Below, piece by piece: positions 45,432 through 57,400 of a stretch of DNA of 64,000 bases (positions within the stretch are counted from its first letter, which is position 1; every line of letters begins with the position of its first letter). This stretch comes from Vandiemenella viatica (lineage: Eukaryota; Arthropoda; Insecta; Orthoptera; Morabidae). The DNA lies in the NCBI GenBank assembly GCA_031002005.1, contig JARYHS010009186.1:256709199-256773198 (forward strand), written 5' to 3'. The position numbers and the translations under genes were made by a program. Under the pieces are notes generated by a model. The model was not told where the DNA came from and searched no databases. It worked only from the letters and a program-made list of their open reading frames with translations.

Positions 45432-48400
45432 AGATATATATATGTGTGTGTGTGTATGTGTGTGTATAATGTCACAAAATTATCAAAAGTGTAGGCAAAA
45501 GTACATCTAGAAAAGAAGTAGGGTGCCCCGAAATTCCTTAAGCCGGCCCTGGCACTAATGATGCCTCTCTACATTGCTTCTCTCATGTCTTTGAGCAGCT
45601 ACTCAGGATGTTTCAAGAGTAATAGGAATTGATCAGTGGTTGAGGAATTTTATGAGAATGGAGGATGGTAGAATTCCAAATCTAGAGCTCCTGAACAATG
45701 GGAAGGGAAGGAGATGTATTGGAAGATTATAGACGATATGAGTAGACCCAATAAAGATAGCTGTAAATGTGAAGGGATTTGATTGTAGACAAGAGGTGTT
45801 GGAAGAAACTTGATTGACAGTCAGATACAGAAGAGGATGTGTCAGACAATCTGCAAAAGGGGAAATACCAAATGATTATTAAATATTTACACTTCAGAAG
45901 CTCCTGAAAATTAGCATCAATCTTGGCACCAATTTCAGCAGTTTGTTTAGCTAAATGTAGTTAGGAGTGTACTTGCAAACATGTAAATGATACATATTTG
46001 CTATATTGGTAACTGAACCACTTACTCAGATGTAGTGAAAATGATCAAGAATGTTATAAGCATATGCATATAAAAGACTGGAGATTGTCTCCCATTTACT
46101 AAAGACAAAACAAATGACCATAATATGGAAAATGGGTACACCAAATACAAGTTCCTTCGGGAATTGTTTTTTAAATAAAGCAACTATTTGTCACATCTGT
46201 ATTTTCAATAAGTGAATTTTAACTAGATTAATAAGAACTATGGTTCGGCAGTAATGAGACACCATTTATGCTAAAGAATTAATGTAAATGATAGAATATG
46301 TTGATTTGCTGATGGGCAGATTAGAAACATAAATGATGATTATTAAAAAAAGGTGATGTTTTTCCCCTGCTAGTAGAGAAAGGGAAAAAATACCCAAAGT
46401 TGAAGTAGGATGAATGTTTGGTAACTGTACATGCCTGATTTCACAACTCCCAATAATTACAAGTGGTTCAGACAGCTATTGGAGGCTTCCTAGAAACCAA
46501 AAACTTCTCTGAATGTGAAGCCAGAGCTGGGAATGAACTTTTCAACAAATCCTTGATGCCCCCAAGCGCTTACAAGGTTTTTCCTCCAGTAATACCTTTT
46601 ATTCCTTCTCCAATCTACTGCTAAAGCCACCTCTTTTTGGACCATAGTATTTTTTATTATTTTATTTTAATATTTTGTTATTTATCACTTTTTCTACAAT
46701 GTACACTGTTTTCTTATGCCGTTGCTCTCACCACTATCATGTTTGAATCCAGTGTTCAACAGAAAATTGATGAATGTGAACACACCGTGGCTTACCATAT
46801 GATTAGCTACTCATGCAGTAAGCCATGGTGTGTGCACAACCCCCCTTGTCAAATCGACCAGTCCTACCAACATAAATACAGGGTGAATCAAAAAGGACTT
46901 TACAAGTAGGGAATGATATAGAAACTTCCATAAACAAATGAGGTGGTGCACCGTCTTGCTGGTAGTAAACATGCCATCTCGGTCATCTTCATTGATCTGT
47001 GGAATTAAAAGTTTTCAAGCACATCCAGATACACAATATCAGTGACAGTTTTCCCCATGAAGAAGAAATGGCTGTACACTTTCAATTTACTAAGGGCACA
47101 AAATACGTTAACTTTGGGGCTGTCACAAACCTGTTCTAGGGTTGCATGTGGATTTTTGCTGCCCATATTCTGCAGTTGTGAATGTTCACCATGCCAATGA
47201 TACGAAATGTTAACTCATCACTGAAGATTATTGTGTTCAGAAATGTCTCGTCGTCCTTTATCCGATGCAAAATTTCCGCACAGAATTCTCTAAGAGCAGC
47301 CTTATCTTCATCAGTAATGTGCTGTGCCATTGTGAATCCACATGGTTTCAAGTTTAAACGCCTATGTATTACTCACCAGTCTTTTGTTGAATGCCAGTCA
47401 CGTGAGCTAAAAGCTGCGTTGATTTTTGTGGACCATGGGCAAATCTCTCCCTAACCTGTTCGACAAAATCATCAACACAATGGCGACCGGGTGATTTAGT
47501 ACCATGTCGCAGTGAACAAACCATCTGAAGTGTAAAGAGTGCCAAGAGTAAATTGTAGGCCTGCTTAAAGGATTTTAAGTGTAATCGGTGTGAAATTTAT
47601 GCTGAACAGTTGTTGCAGAGTTCGTTTCTTGAAACCAAAACACACAGCGAGTGTGCATCAAACTTGAGGCTGTTTTCTTCATAATGATGCATCTACCTAT
47701 TCTGTAAGTTATCTCAACAAATTTCTATATCATTCCAAAGTTGTAAAGTCCTTTTCGTTTGACCCTGTACTTCCTGATTTTGCACAGCAGTGATTGTAAA
47801 TTAATGAAATTATCAGTTGCATCAGAACTTATGTCCCAGTGGCAATTTTGCTACAGCAATACTTTTGCGTTAGGTAAATTTTTACTTTAATTCACTGTGT
47901 GAGCTAAATTCCTATTTCTTATTCTCATTATCACCATTGGCTACAACTCAATTCTGAGTATGGATTTCTTCAGGACTGTTGATGGATATATTTCTGATGG
48001 CTGTTCCTTGCGTGAAACATGTGGTCACACAAACTGCACTGAATTGATGGAGATTGGCGAGATTGAACTTGCGGAAACTTCCTATTAGCCATTTGGCCTA
48101 CTTGCGTCTTCACTGTTCTTTCTCAAAATGATCAACAGGGACACAGATATTGCTGTGCGAATGTATGTGACCTACAGAAAGTTTGTCCCCAATTTGTCTG
48201 TTTATACTTGATGCTTTCTAGCTTCAATTAAACTAATCTTTATACTGCTTCAAAGATGCAACTAGTGGTCTCGTGGCAGATCAAAGTTCATCATAAAAAA
48301 TTTGGCAAGGAAACCTGGTATCACTAATATACTTCACACGTCCATTCCATCTAAGCTGATCTATGATGAAGGCTTCAATGCTGTTGACACAAATGTTCTC

Positions 48401-51400
48401 AGTGATTGCAGTGTTGGTTAAATAGTCTTTTCATTTGACATTCATGACAGATCAGAGTTTCTGCTGATAAAAGCATTCTAGAGTTTTGATATAATGATAG
48501 TACAGGATCCATGTTTCACAGCCATACTTTGGAAATTACAATTCTTTGGTACACAATGAGTTTAGTATGCATTGTTAGATTTTTATTCATGAAGACTTGG
48601 TGTAACATGTGACCAATAGCAGTATGGGCAGCACCAATTCGCTTCTGCACATCATGCTCACAAACATATTGCTCAATTGGAATGCTTCCGACTTATGAAA
48701 ATATTTCTACATCCTTTAGAGATATACTCAAAATGGAGATAAGCCTTTGCATTCATCTCTGTTTCTTTTTTTGATTTCCAGTAGTTCTTTGTCTTTAACT
48801 GTGTTCTTTCCTCCTTTCTTGGCTCTAGACCTTCTCTCTTTTCCTTTTCCTGGAAACCCTTGAAATTTTGTATCAGTCTCTTTACATTTGCTCTATCTTG
48901 CATTATATCATCTTTATTCTGATGTCTATTATATATTCCTTTTGTGTGAGTGAAGACTCTCCCGGCATACTGATTCAGTGGAAGCTTCACGGGTGTTCAG
49001 TCGGATAGCGTCATAAAAGCACAACGTTTCAGCAGCTGACTCTGCTTTCTTCAACTGGTGTGGAAAGCTTCAGGTGATGTAAGCTAGAAGTCAACGCCTA
49101 GACTGGCTTAGTAAAAGTCCATTACTAAGCCTAGGCGGTGACTTCTAGCATACGAGGTGTGTACAAAAAGAAACCAAACTTATTAAATAGCGCGCCAACG
49201 GCTGCAGATAAAATTCTTTGATTTCCGTGCACACTAGTGACATCTCTCGGCAAGAGATTGCCTCTTGTCGCACTACGGTCGCTGCATTATTTTACGAGTG
49301 ACAGCCGGTTAAGTGAGGTCGTACGCAGAGTGCTCGTCGGATTTGTGAGAAAGCGAGAATGAAGGAATTGGAGGAGCTATGCGTCTGTGTGAAATTTTGT
49401 ATTAAACTTGGGAAAACTTTTACCGAGACACTTCAAATGCTTAAACAAGCATACGGAGATGACTGCATGAACCGAACACAGTGCTGTGAATGGTTTTAAG
49501 TGCTTTAAGGAGGGCAGGAGTTTGGTTACCGACGATCCAAAATTTGGTCGACCCTCCACATCAACAGACGACCACCATGTTGAGAGGGTTCGCATTGTGA
49601 TTCATGAAAATCACCATTTGACTGTCGGTGAGGTTGCTGAAGAAGTTGGCATAAGTGTAGGCTCTTGCAATCACATCCTGAGATAAAAACTTGGAATGCA
49701 TCATGTCAGTGCAAAACTGGTGCCGCGCTTGTTGATGGACGAGCAGAAGGAGAATCAAGCTAGGATCTCTAAGTGTCGCATATAAATATCTTTATGCGAT
49801 CTTGATAGATAAATAAATAGATAATTTTGTAGACTGAAGTTTTATTATGAACTTTTGCAGTTTATTTATCCTGTTTGTTTGCTTAAAAATCCTCTTGATA
49901 CCAATAACGACTGTGTTTGTCACTATATCCGAAGATTTGCAGGTTCGTTTTCTACACAAGATCTATCAAAACTATTTTTCGCAACTATTATTTCAAGATT
50001 CCCTGCTGTTTTTCTTTCTCACCACTTCTCTCCCAACAATTCCTTTAACTTCTCCTCCTCCTTTCTTTTTTTTCTTCAGAGAGCCTATCCATTCAAGCAA
50101 TCTCTGAGCAAACAATATTTATTAACCTTTATATTCGTTTTTTATATATATAAATCGTTTTAACTTTTAATTTACCAATATTTTGGCCTTAATCAGTATA
50201 AATATATAATTTTACTGGTTTTCTAAAGAGCTGCTATGTCAATAAGGAGTTGCTTGAAAAAGCAAATGAGGACGAAACCTTCCTCAAGAACATCATTACA
50301 GGTGATGAAACATGGGTTTATGGGTACGATGTGGAAACGAAGAGGCAGTCTTCAGAATGGGTGGGGAAAGGATCTCCTCGACCAAAGAAAGTGCGGATGA
50401 GTCGGTCGAACATCAAGGTGATGATGGTCATGTTTTTTGATTGCAAAGGAGTTGTGCACCTTGAATTTGTACCATGTGGTCAAGCGGTAAACAAGGTAGT
50501 TTACCAGAAAATTCTGACACGATTGAGAGATGCTGTGTGTAGAAAAAGGCGTGAACTGTGGGAGAATCAGTCGTGGATGTTGCACCATGACAACGCACCC
50601 GCTCACGCATCGTTGTTTGTCACGAATTATCTGGCAAAACATCGCAATCCCGTTGTGCCTCAGCCACCCTATTCTCCAGACTTGGCTCCGGCAGACTTTT
50701 TTCTCTTCCCAAAACTGAAAAACACTTTGAAAGGATGTCATTTCCAGACCATAGAAGAAATTCAAGACAATGCGACGAGAGAACTGCACACCATCGGAGA
50801 AATTGCATTCCAGGAGGCATTCCAAAACTTGAAAAAAAGATGGCAACGGTGTATTGATAGTGAAGGACTGTACTTTGAAGGGAACAGTGTGTAAAAGTTA
50901 GTATGTTGAGGAATAAAGCAATTACAGCAGAAGTTTGCTTTCTTTTTGTACACACCTCGTATATCACCTGAAGCTTTCCGCACTTGATAAATACAGCATA
51001 GCCAGCTGTCGAAACGTCGTGTTTTTATGATGCTATCAGACTGAACACCCGTGTAGCTTACATTGATATATTTCTTTTCTCCTTGGATTCATTGGTTGTC
51101 ATTCTTACTCTTGTAAACATGGTTGAAAGTTCTTTTATAAGTCTGCTGTAATCAAAATACAGGAAAGTAAATTTTTATTTATTTATTTTCAGACCTTCTG
51201 GTTGGGACAATATGAAAAAAATTAGTATTCTTTATGAAAATATGCAGAGCATGAAACCAGACGATTATTATCGAGACGTGATAGTTCAACCAATTGTCAG
51301 AAAGGTGAGTTACTTCAGTTTAAAATATACATAAGATACCTACTAACATAATTATTAATGATAGGTTGGTTGTCTTATTGCTGTTGCAATGACCAAATGT

Positions 51401-54400
51401 GCATTGCGGTTTTGGATCATTCGCATTACCTTGATCGTGATGACTGTGTTACTGATACGTTTTGTTGAAGATGCTAGAGTTCTTTAAATGGTCACCAAAC
51501 TATTAATTTATCCTGTAATACCTTAAAGGTCACACATAAATGGTTAAAAAATGTCTTCTACTGGGGTGGTCATAGGTAGATACTTGTAAACTCTAACTGT
51601 GAACTGGTACCATTAAAGGCTGATCTTCCTGGTTGCCAATCTCTTGTGATAACCCAAGAGATAAAGGTATTCTCATAAATAATGTTCACTGTAAACTTTG
51701 GTTGAGGTTTTAAAACTGTTCTATTATTCTTCAAAAGTTCTTTACAGCTATTGGTACCAGTTTAAGATAAGACATTATATTACACTCCAAAAATATAAGT
51801 TGATTGCCGTTTAAACCATTCAGACATACTGGAACCAAATTTATGAAAAGTTTATACAGTCATTGCAAGTTAAGCATCACTACAAACTGGTGTCAAGTGT
51901 AGACAACAATAAGACAACAGGAGTCCTCTACAACACGATATGCCTTTTCTTACTAATTTGCTGCAATTTCACTTCATTATAACTAGCGAAAACTGTACTT
52001 ACAGAGGCATTGTCGTGATCTGAGCTTCATTATCAGTAAGTGAAGTCTGAACTAAACATACGGAGTAACTTGCCGTGGACTAGCCTTGCTAAGAACCGGT
52101 GGGAGACTGGCAATTTTCAACATGGCCGACCTCTATTTATCAATTCCATCAGACCTCTGAGGTCATCTTGTAATTTCAAAATTCAATATCTAATTAATCA
52201 CCTTATGCTTTGAACTGTAATGTCACCGCCTTCGCGGGAACCCAATAATGCTTCTAATAATGCAATTTGGGAAATCTTATTATCTTATCGCAATCTTAGG
52301 CTTTTCATGAAACCAATAACATGAGTTTAATCGGCTTGATTTCATCTATCTCCTGAATCTAATTTCTTCTTCTTCTTCCTATCCAGTGTTAGGCCTCGTG
52401 GCCTGTTACGGTTTCAATCCATCTTCTTGGTGGTGTTCCTACATCTCTTCTGCCTCTGGGATGGTATTTGAGAATTTTTCATGAGATCTGGTCCGTCTTC
52501 ATCCTTAGTACATGGTCTGTCCAAGATGTTCTGTAGATTTACACATTTTGGAGAACTGGTTTAACTTTGAGGTTTTTTTTTAAGGATTTCATCAGACCTC
52601 TTACTGTCTTGTTATGTGTAGCCAGCTGTTCTCCTCATAAATTGCATCTTAGTCGCCATTAGCCTCTGCTCATCACCTTTGCGGAGTGTCCAGGCCTCGC
52701 TGCCGTACAGTAGGGTAGGTTTAGCCAGGATGTTATATAGCCTGATTCTTGTTTGCCGTTGGACAAGAGATGGTCTGAAGATGCTATTTATTATTCCTGT
52801 AACTTTTGTGAAATTTGTGATTTTGTTTGTTGTATATCAGTTTCTAGGGTGTAGCTGAGGTTGTAACCTAGATATTTAAATTCTGCTACTTGTTTTCTAT
52901 TGAAATTTTGGTTCTTTTGTAAATTTTTTTCCCGACAAAGGCCATAACTTTGATTTTATTGAGGGAAATCTCCATGCTGTATTCTTTTGCTGTCATATGG
53001 AGGTTATATACAGATCTCTGCAGGTCATCTTCTGATTCAGCAAAAAGCACTTGGTTATCTGCAAGCAGTAATTTGTTCAGGTTGGTCTGTTTGTATATTT
53101 TGATTCTACCATGGGATTTTTGTCGCCAGTCACTAATGATTTTGTTTATATAAATGCTGAATAAAAGTGGCGATGGGCAGCACCCTTGTCTCACTCCTCG
53201 ATTAATGGGTTTCCATTCCAACAGCTGTTGTCAGGTTCTGACTGTGATTACATTGTGGCTGTAAATGTTTCGAATTGCTTTTATGCTATGTGGTGGGGTG
53301 TTACTTTCAGCCAGAATTGGCCAAAGTTTTCTTCTGTCGATTGTATCAAAAGCTTTTTTGAAACCAATAAATGCCAGGTGTGTTTCCAGATTAAACTCTT
53401 TTCTTTTCTCAATTAGCGTCTTGAGTGTGCAATAACCATCTGCATGTGATCTACCCTTCTGAAAACCATTTTCTTCTTCTCCAGGAAGTGGTTCAAAAAA
53501 AAAAAAAATCGATTTTGATATAATGAGTAAATTTTATAACCAGTATTGAGCAAGCTTATTCCTCTACAATTATTTCAATCTTTGACCTCACCTTTTTGTG
53601 AATTTGGATGACAATTGCCCTCTGCCAGCTTTGAGGTGGGTATTCTCCTTTCCAGATCCTGTTCATAAAGTACAACAGCCATTCTATGAATGTCATGTCA
53701 CTGAATTTAAAAAGTTCCATATGAATGCCACCCTCTCCAGGAGATCTGTTACTTTTACAGGTTTTTCAGGAATTTTATTCCTTTATTGGTGTTATTCAAG
53801 GTCTGGATTTTTTTACTCTATTAAAAATCATATTTACAATTTATCTAATTAGCCAAAATTATACTCAGAATATTCTTGAAGATGCTGACTACAGCTTGTA
53901 ATGAAAGATTTGATGTAACCTTTTGCATTAGTTAGAAATCCCATATTTTTTCATTTGCATGCTACCTGACCATGTGCTTTTACGTTGCTGAAATTTTTGA
54001 ACTAAATTTTTCCGAGCCTATAAAATAAATTTTAAAATGATCATCGTGGGAAGTTCTCTTAGTTGAAATGGATGTTGGAAAATCCGTGGTGCTTGAAAAA
54101 CAACTTTATCTGTATCTAAAGTCTTTTACGATAGTGATTTAAAAATAAACTAAAGGATTCTTTACTATACAGAATGTGTTAATAAAGTTGTTTACTGTAT
54201 AGGTTAGCCATAATGGGTATCTTGCTAAACAGTTTTGGCAGCGGTATAGATACATTACAAAATAAAAAAAAGTCGCTGGTGTTACAAATTTGAAATATAT
54301 TCTGGAAGTTTATTGAACTTAATACTGGTATCGGATTACACTGTTGAATACATGTAAGGCAACATCAATACTTTGAAATCACATATGAAGATGTAGGTTA

Positions 54401-57400
54401 TCCTTCAAGGCACAACACTGGATAAAACCATACACTCTTGCAATCATACTTAGATGTGCCCCCCAAAGTTAAGACTGAACTTGATGGTAAACTGCTACTA
54501 TTGACTTTTATGGAATCAATTTAAAATTTTCTTGAAATGACTAATAAAGGATACAACTAGTTCCAAGGCACGAGAATTAAACTTTGAGTAGTTAGAGAAA
54601 GCATTAGGGAAAATGAATCAGAAACAGCAGGGTCTAATTCGGAGAACGAGCTTAACAACACAATTAGAAATGACGATAGTAAAAAATTTGATATCCATCC
54701 TGAGGAAATCATGAAGGAAATAAGAAAGCTGAAAAAACATAAAGGGGCTGGTGAAGATAATATTACTACAGATATCTTAAAGATAGCCGGATGTGACATT
54801 GTACCTTATCTTGAAATATTATTTAAATTGAGTCTAGACACTTGCTGCTTACCACAGGACTGGAAAAGTGCAATAGTAGTACCGGTACATAAGGGAGGGG
54901 TGAGAAATAGAGTTGAGAATTACAGGCCAATCAGTTTGACATCAGTGGTAGGTAAATTAATGGAAAGATTGATATGCAACCACATCAGAAATATATGTGA
55001 GGAACGTAATTGGTTTTCAAGCAGGCAACATGGTTTCAGGCAAGGATATTCATGCGAATCTCAGTTGGTGGGATATATGCAAGATATTTCAGATGAAATG
55101 GACAAGGGAGGCCAAATTGATAGTGTAGCACTAGATCTGTCTAAGGCGTTTGACAGAGTAAGCCATAAAATGGTAGTAAATAAGGTAAAAACCATTGGAG
55201 TGGATAAGAAAGTGATTTGCTGGGTAGAAGAATTTTTAAAAGGTAGAAAACAGAAAGTTAGGGTAGGAAATGTAGTATCAAAAGAAGTGGAAGTAAAAAT
55301 GGGTGTGCCACAGGGTAGCGTATTGGGACCATTGCTATTCATTATTCTAATGAATAATTGTGTTGCCTGTTTACTATCTGAAATTAGATTGTTTGCAGAT
55401 GACATAATGCTGTATAAAAGAATCAAAACGATAGAGGATTGTAAACAGTTGCAGGGTGATCTGGACAGGATATCTAATTGGGTTAGTAAACATGGAATGA
55501 AGATAAATGCAAAGAAGAGTCAGCTTATTAGATACACAAATAAAAAACAAAAGGTTAATTATGAATATAAGGTGGGGAAAGAATTGCTTGCTGAAGACTT
55601 GAAATGCAAATATCTTGGAATTACTTTTGATAACAAACTTAACTGGGCAGGACACATAGGACAGGTGGTAGGAAAAGGTTTCAGAGTTCTGCACTTGTTG
55701 GAGAGAGTTATGAGGGGATGTACGAGAGAAGTCAAGGAATTGGGTTACAAAACTTTGGTCAGACCATTGCTCGAATATGGTAGTGTAGTATGGGACCCTC
55801 ATTTTACGTATCAAATACAGGAGTTGGAGAGGGTGCAAAGAAGGGCTGCTAGATTTGTTTCTGGAAATTATCGCAGAATGCAATCAGTGACGGATATGAT
55901 AAAGGAGCTGGAATGGGATTCATTGCAAGACAGGAGGAGGATGAGGAGGGTCATGGGAGTGTACAGGGCATATACTGGTGATGAGGCATGGAAAGATATT
56001 GCAGTAGGTATGAAAAGTAGTGCATGGAAGGGAAAAGATGACCATGACCACAAGCTGGCACTCGATTTCAGGCACAAGGGTGTAGGAAGATTCTCTTTTT
56101 TAGGTAAGGGTGTCAGGGATTGGAATGAGTTACCAAGAGAAACGATGAATAATTTACCGAAAACTTTGAAGGAATTTAAAGAAAAAATTTGTAGAGGGCA
56201 AATGTAGGTGGGTGCAGGATAGGGGGAAGATAGCTGTGTAGGGAAATTGCCACCGGAGCCTGTGCTCCATTGCAATTAAATTAAATTAAATTAAAAAAAA
56301 AATTACTTTTTGAAATTCACTCTCGTGGCGTGACACATACTGCTAGATTATTGGATAGAGACTGTGTGCCCAGGAAATGTATCTACCCTGTTTATAGTCT
56401 TGGCTAACCTTGCACTGGCTTGTTCAGGAATAATGGGGTATTCCCGCAGGAAAATACTATTCTCTGGTGAAATACAAAAATTCCAATTTCACAATGTACG
56501 CTATTTTTACTAGAATTTTTCCCAAAATTTTAATAAATTATAATGTAATTTATTTAGAAACCTTTTAGCCATGACAAATTTCCATATACATTTACTTATT
56601 TAGGAGTTATTAATTTTTAAAAATCACTCGTAGGAATTTCATTGAGCTTCAATACTAAATTTCTGTTTTTCTATCTTTAAATCTCAAATTACTGTTAAAC
56701 TGCTATATTATCATTATTGAAAGAATTTTTCTTTCTCATTTAAGCCTACTTTTATCTTCCTAGCTGTTCTATTTACAAAATTCAAATTCTATATTTTTGA
56801 AATATCTTTTTAAATAAAGTTTTAAGCCTATATATATTATACCTCAAATTGAGCATCATTTTACACTTTATTAGTGGAAATGGATGTGGAAAAATGTGTC
56901 AACGTTCGAGAAATCAGACTATAAATTTTATATTCTTTACGAAAATGTTAGATTCATTGTTAATCAGTACTTTATTATTAAGAAAATTGTTATAAAAGTT
57001 ATTTACTACATGGAATTGGCCCCCTTCTTTACGGTTTTAGCTATGTTATAGATAAAGTTGGATGTTATGAGAGCCTGCCTCAGAATTGATTCTGATTCAC
57101 ACCATCCACCCTTCATAATATTCTCCTGTTGATAAAAGGCTAGATCTGAAAATTCTGATGTCTTTTGTGTTCTTGTCTTTACGTGTTCTCGCCATGCAAC
57201 CATCACTAATGTTAGATGATGGTTCATTTTGCTATCCTAATTTGTAACTTCTTAGTATTTAATAAGTTTTTTCCAATAATGATTTAATCTCTGAAAACTT
57301 AGTCTAGTTAGAAGCACTTAGAAGAAATGTCAGCAACATCCAGACAGTTGTAGTACTTTTGGATAAAGGTCTTGATGATAAGGATCTGAATAAAAAGGAT

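Larger units (their letters stand above)
49153..50959 (+). mobile_element. Mariner inside the foldback element
   Basis: Terminal repeats of about 27 bp starting CGAGGTGTGTACAAAAAGAA, one mismatch between ends, with TA at 49,151-49,152 and 50,960-50,961. It is 1,807 bp, of which 455 bp is a later insert; the remaining 1,352 bp is normal mariner length. Confidence 0.93.
48982..51059. mobile_element. Foldback transposon carrying a mariner
   Basis: The left arm AAGCTTCACGGGTGTTCAGT ... CAACGTTTCAGCAGCTG ... GGAAAGCTTCAGGTGAT and the reverse-complemented right arm AAGCTACACGGGTGTTCAGT ... CGACGTTTCGACAGCTG ... GGAAAGCTTCAGGTGAT match over about 110 bp. A second, inner hairpin at 49,083-49,150 (CTAGAAGTCAACGCCTAGAC against its inverted partner) lies beside the mariner insertion point. 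Without the mariner the element is about 270 bp. No coding capacity or target duplication was found. Confidence 0.8.
44492..51192 (+). other. Dlic intron 6 (6.7 kb) and its contents
   Basis: Holds a hAT-like element (44.7-45.6 kb), a Tc1-like deletion derivative (46.9-47.8 kb), a minus-strand LINE fragment (48.1-48.7 kb) and a nested foldback/mariner complex (49.0-51.1 kb). The stretch 45,560-46,870 has no recognised element. Confidence 0.8.

Noticed and set aside
48673..48990. Charged minus-strand 105-codon frame next to the foldback
   Set aside because: Low-complexity Lys/Glu-rich frame in A/G-rich DNA that runs into the foldback arm; no family match.
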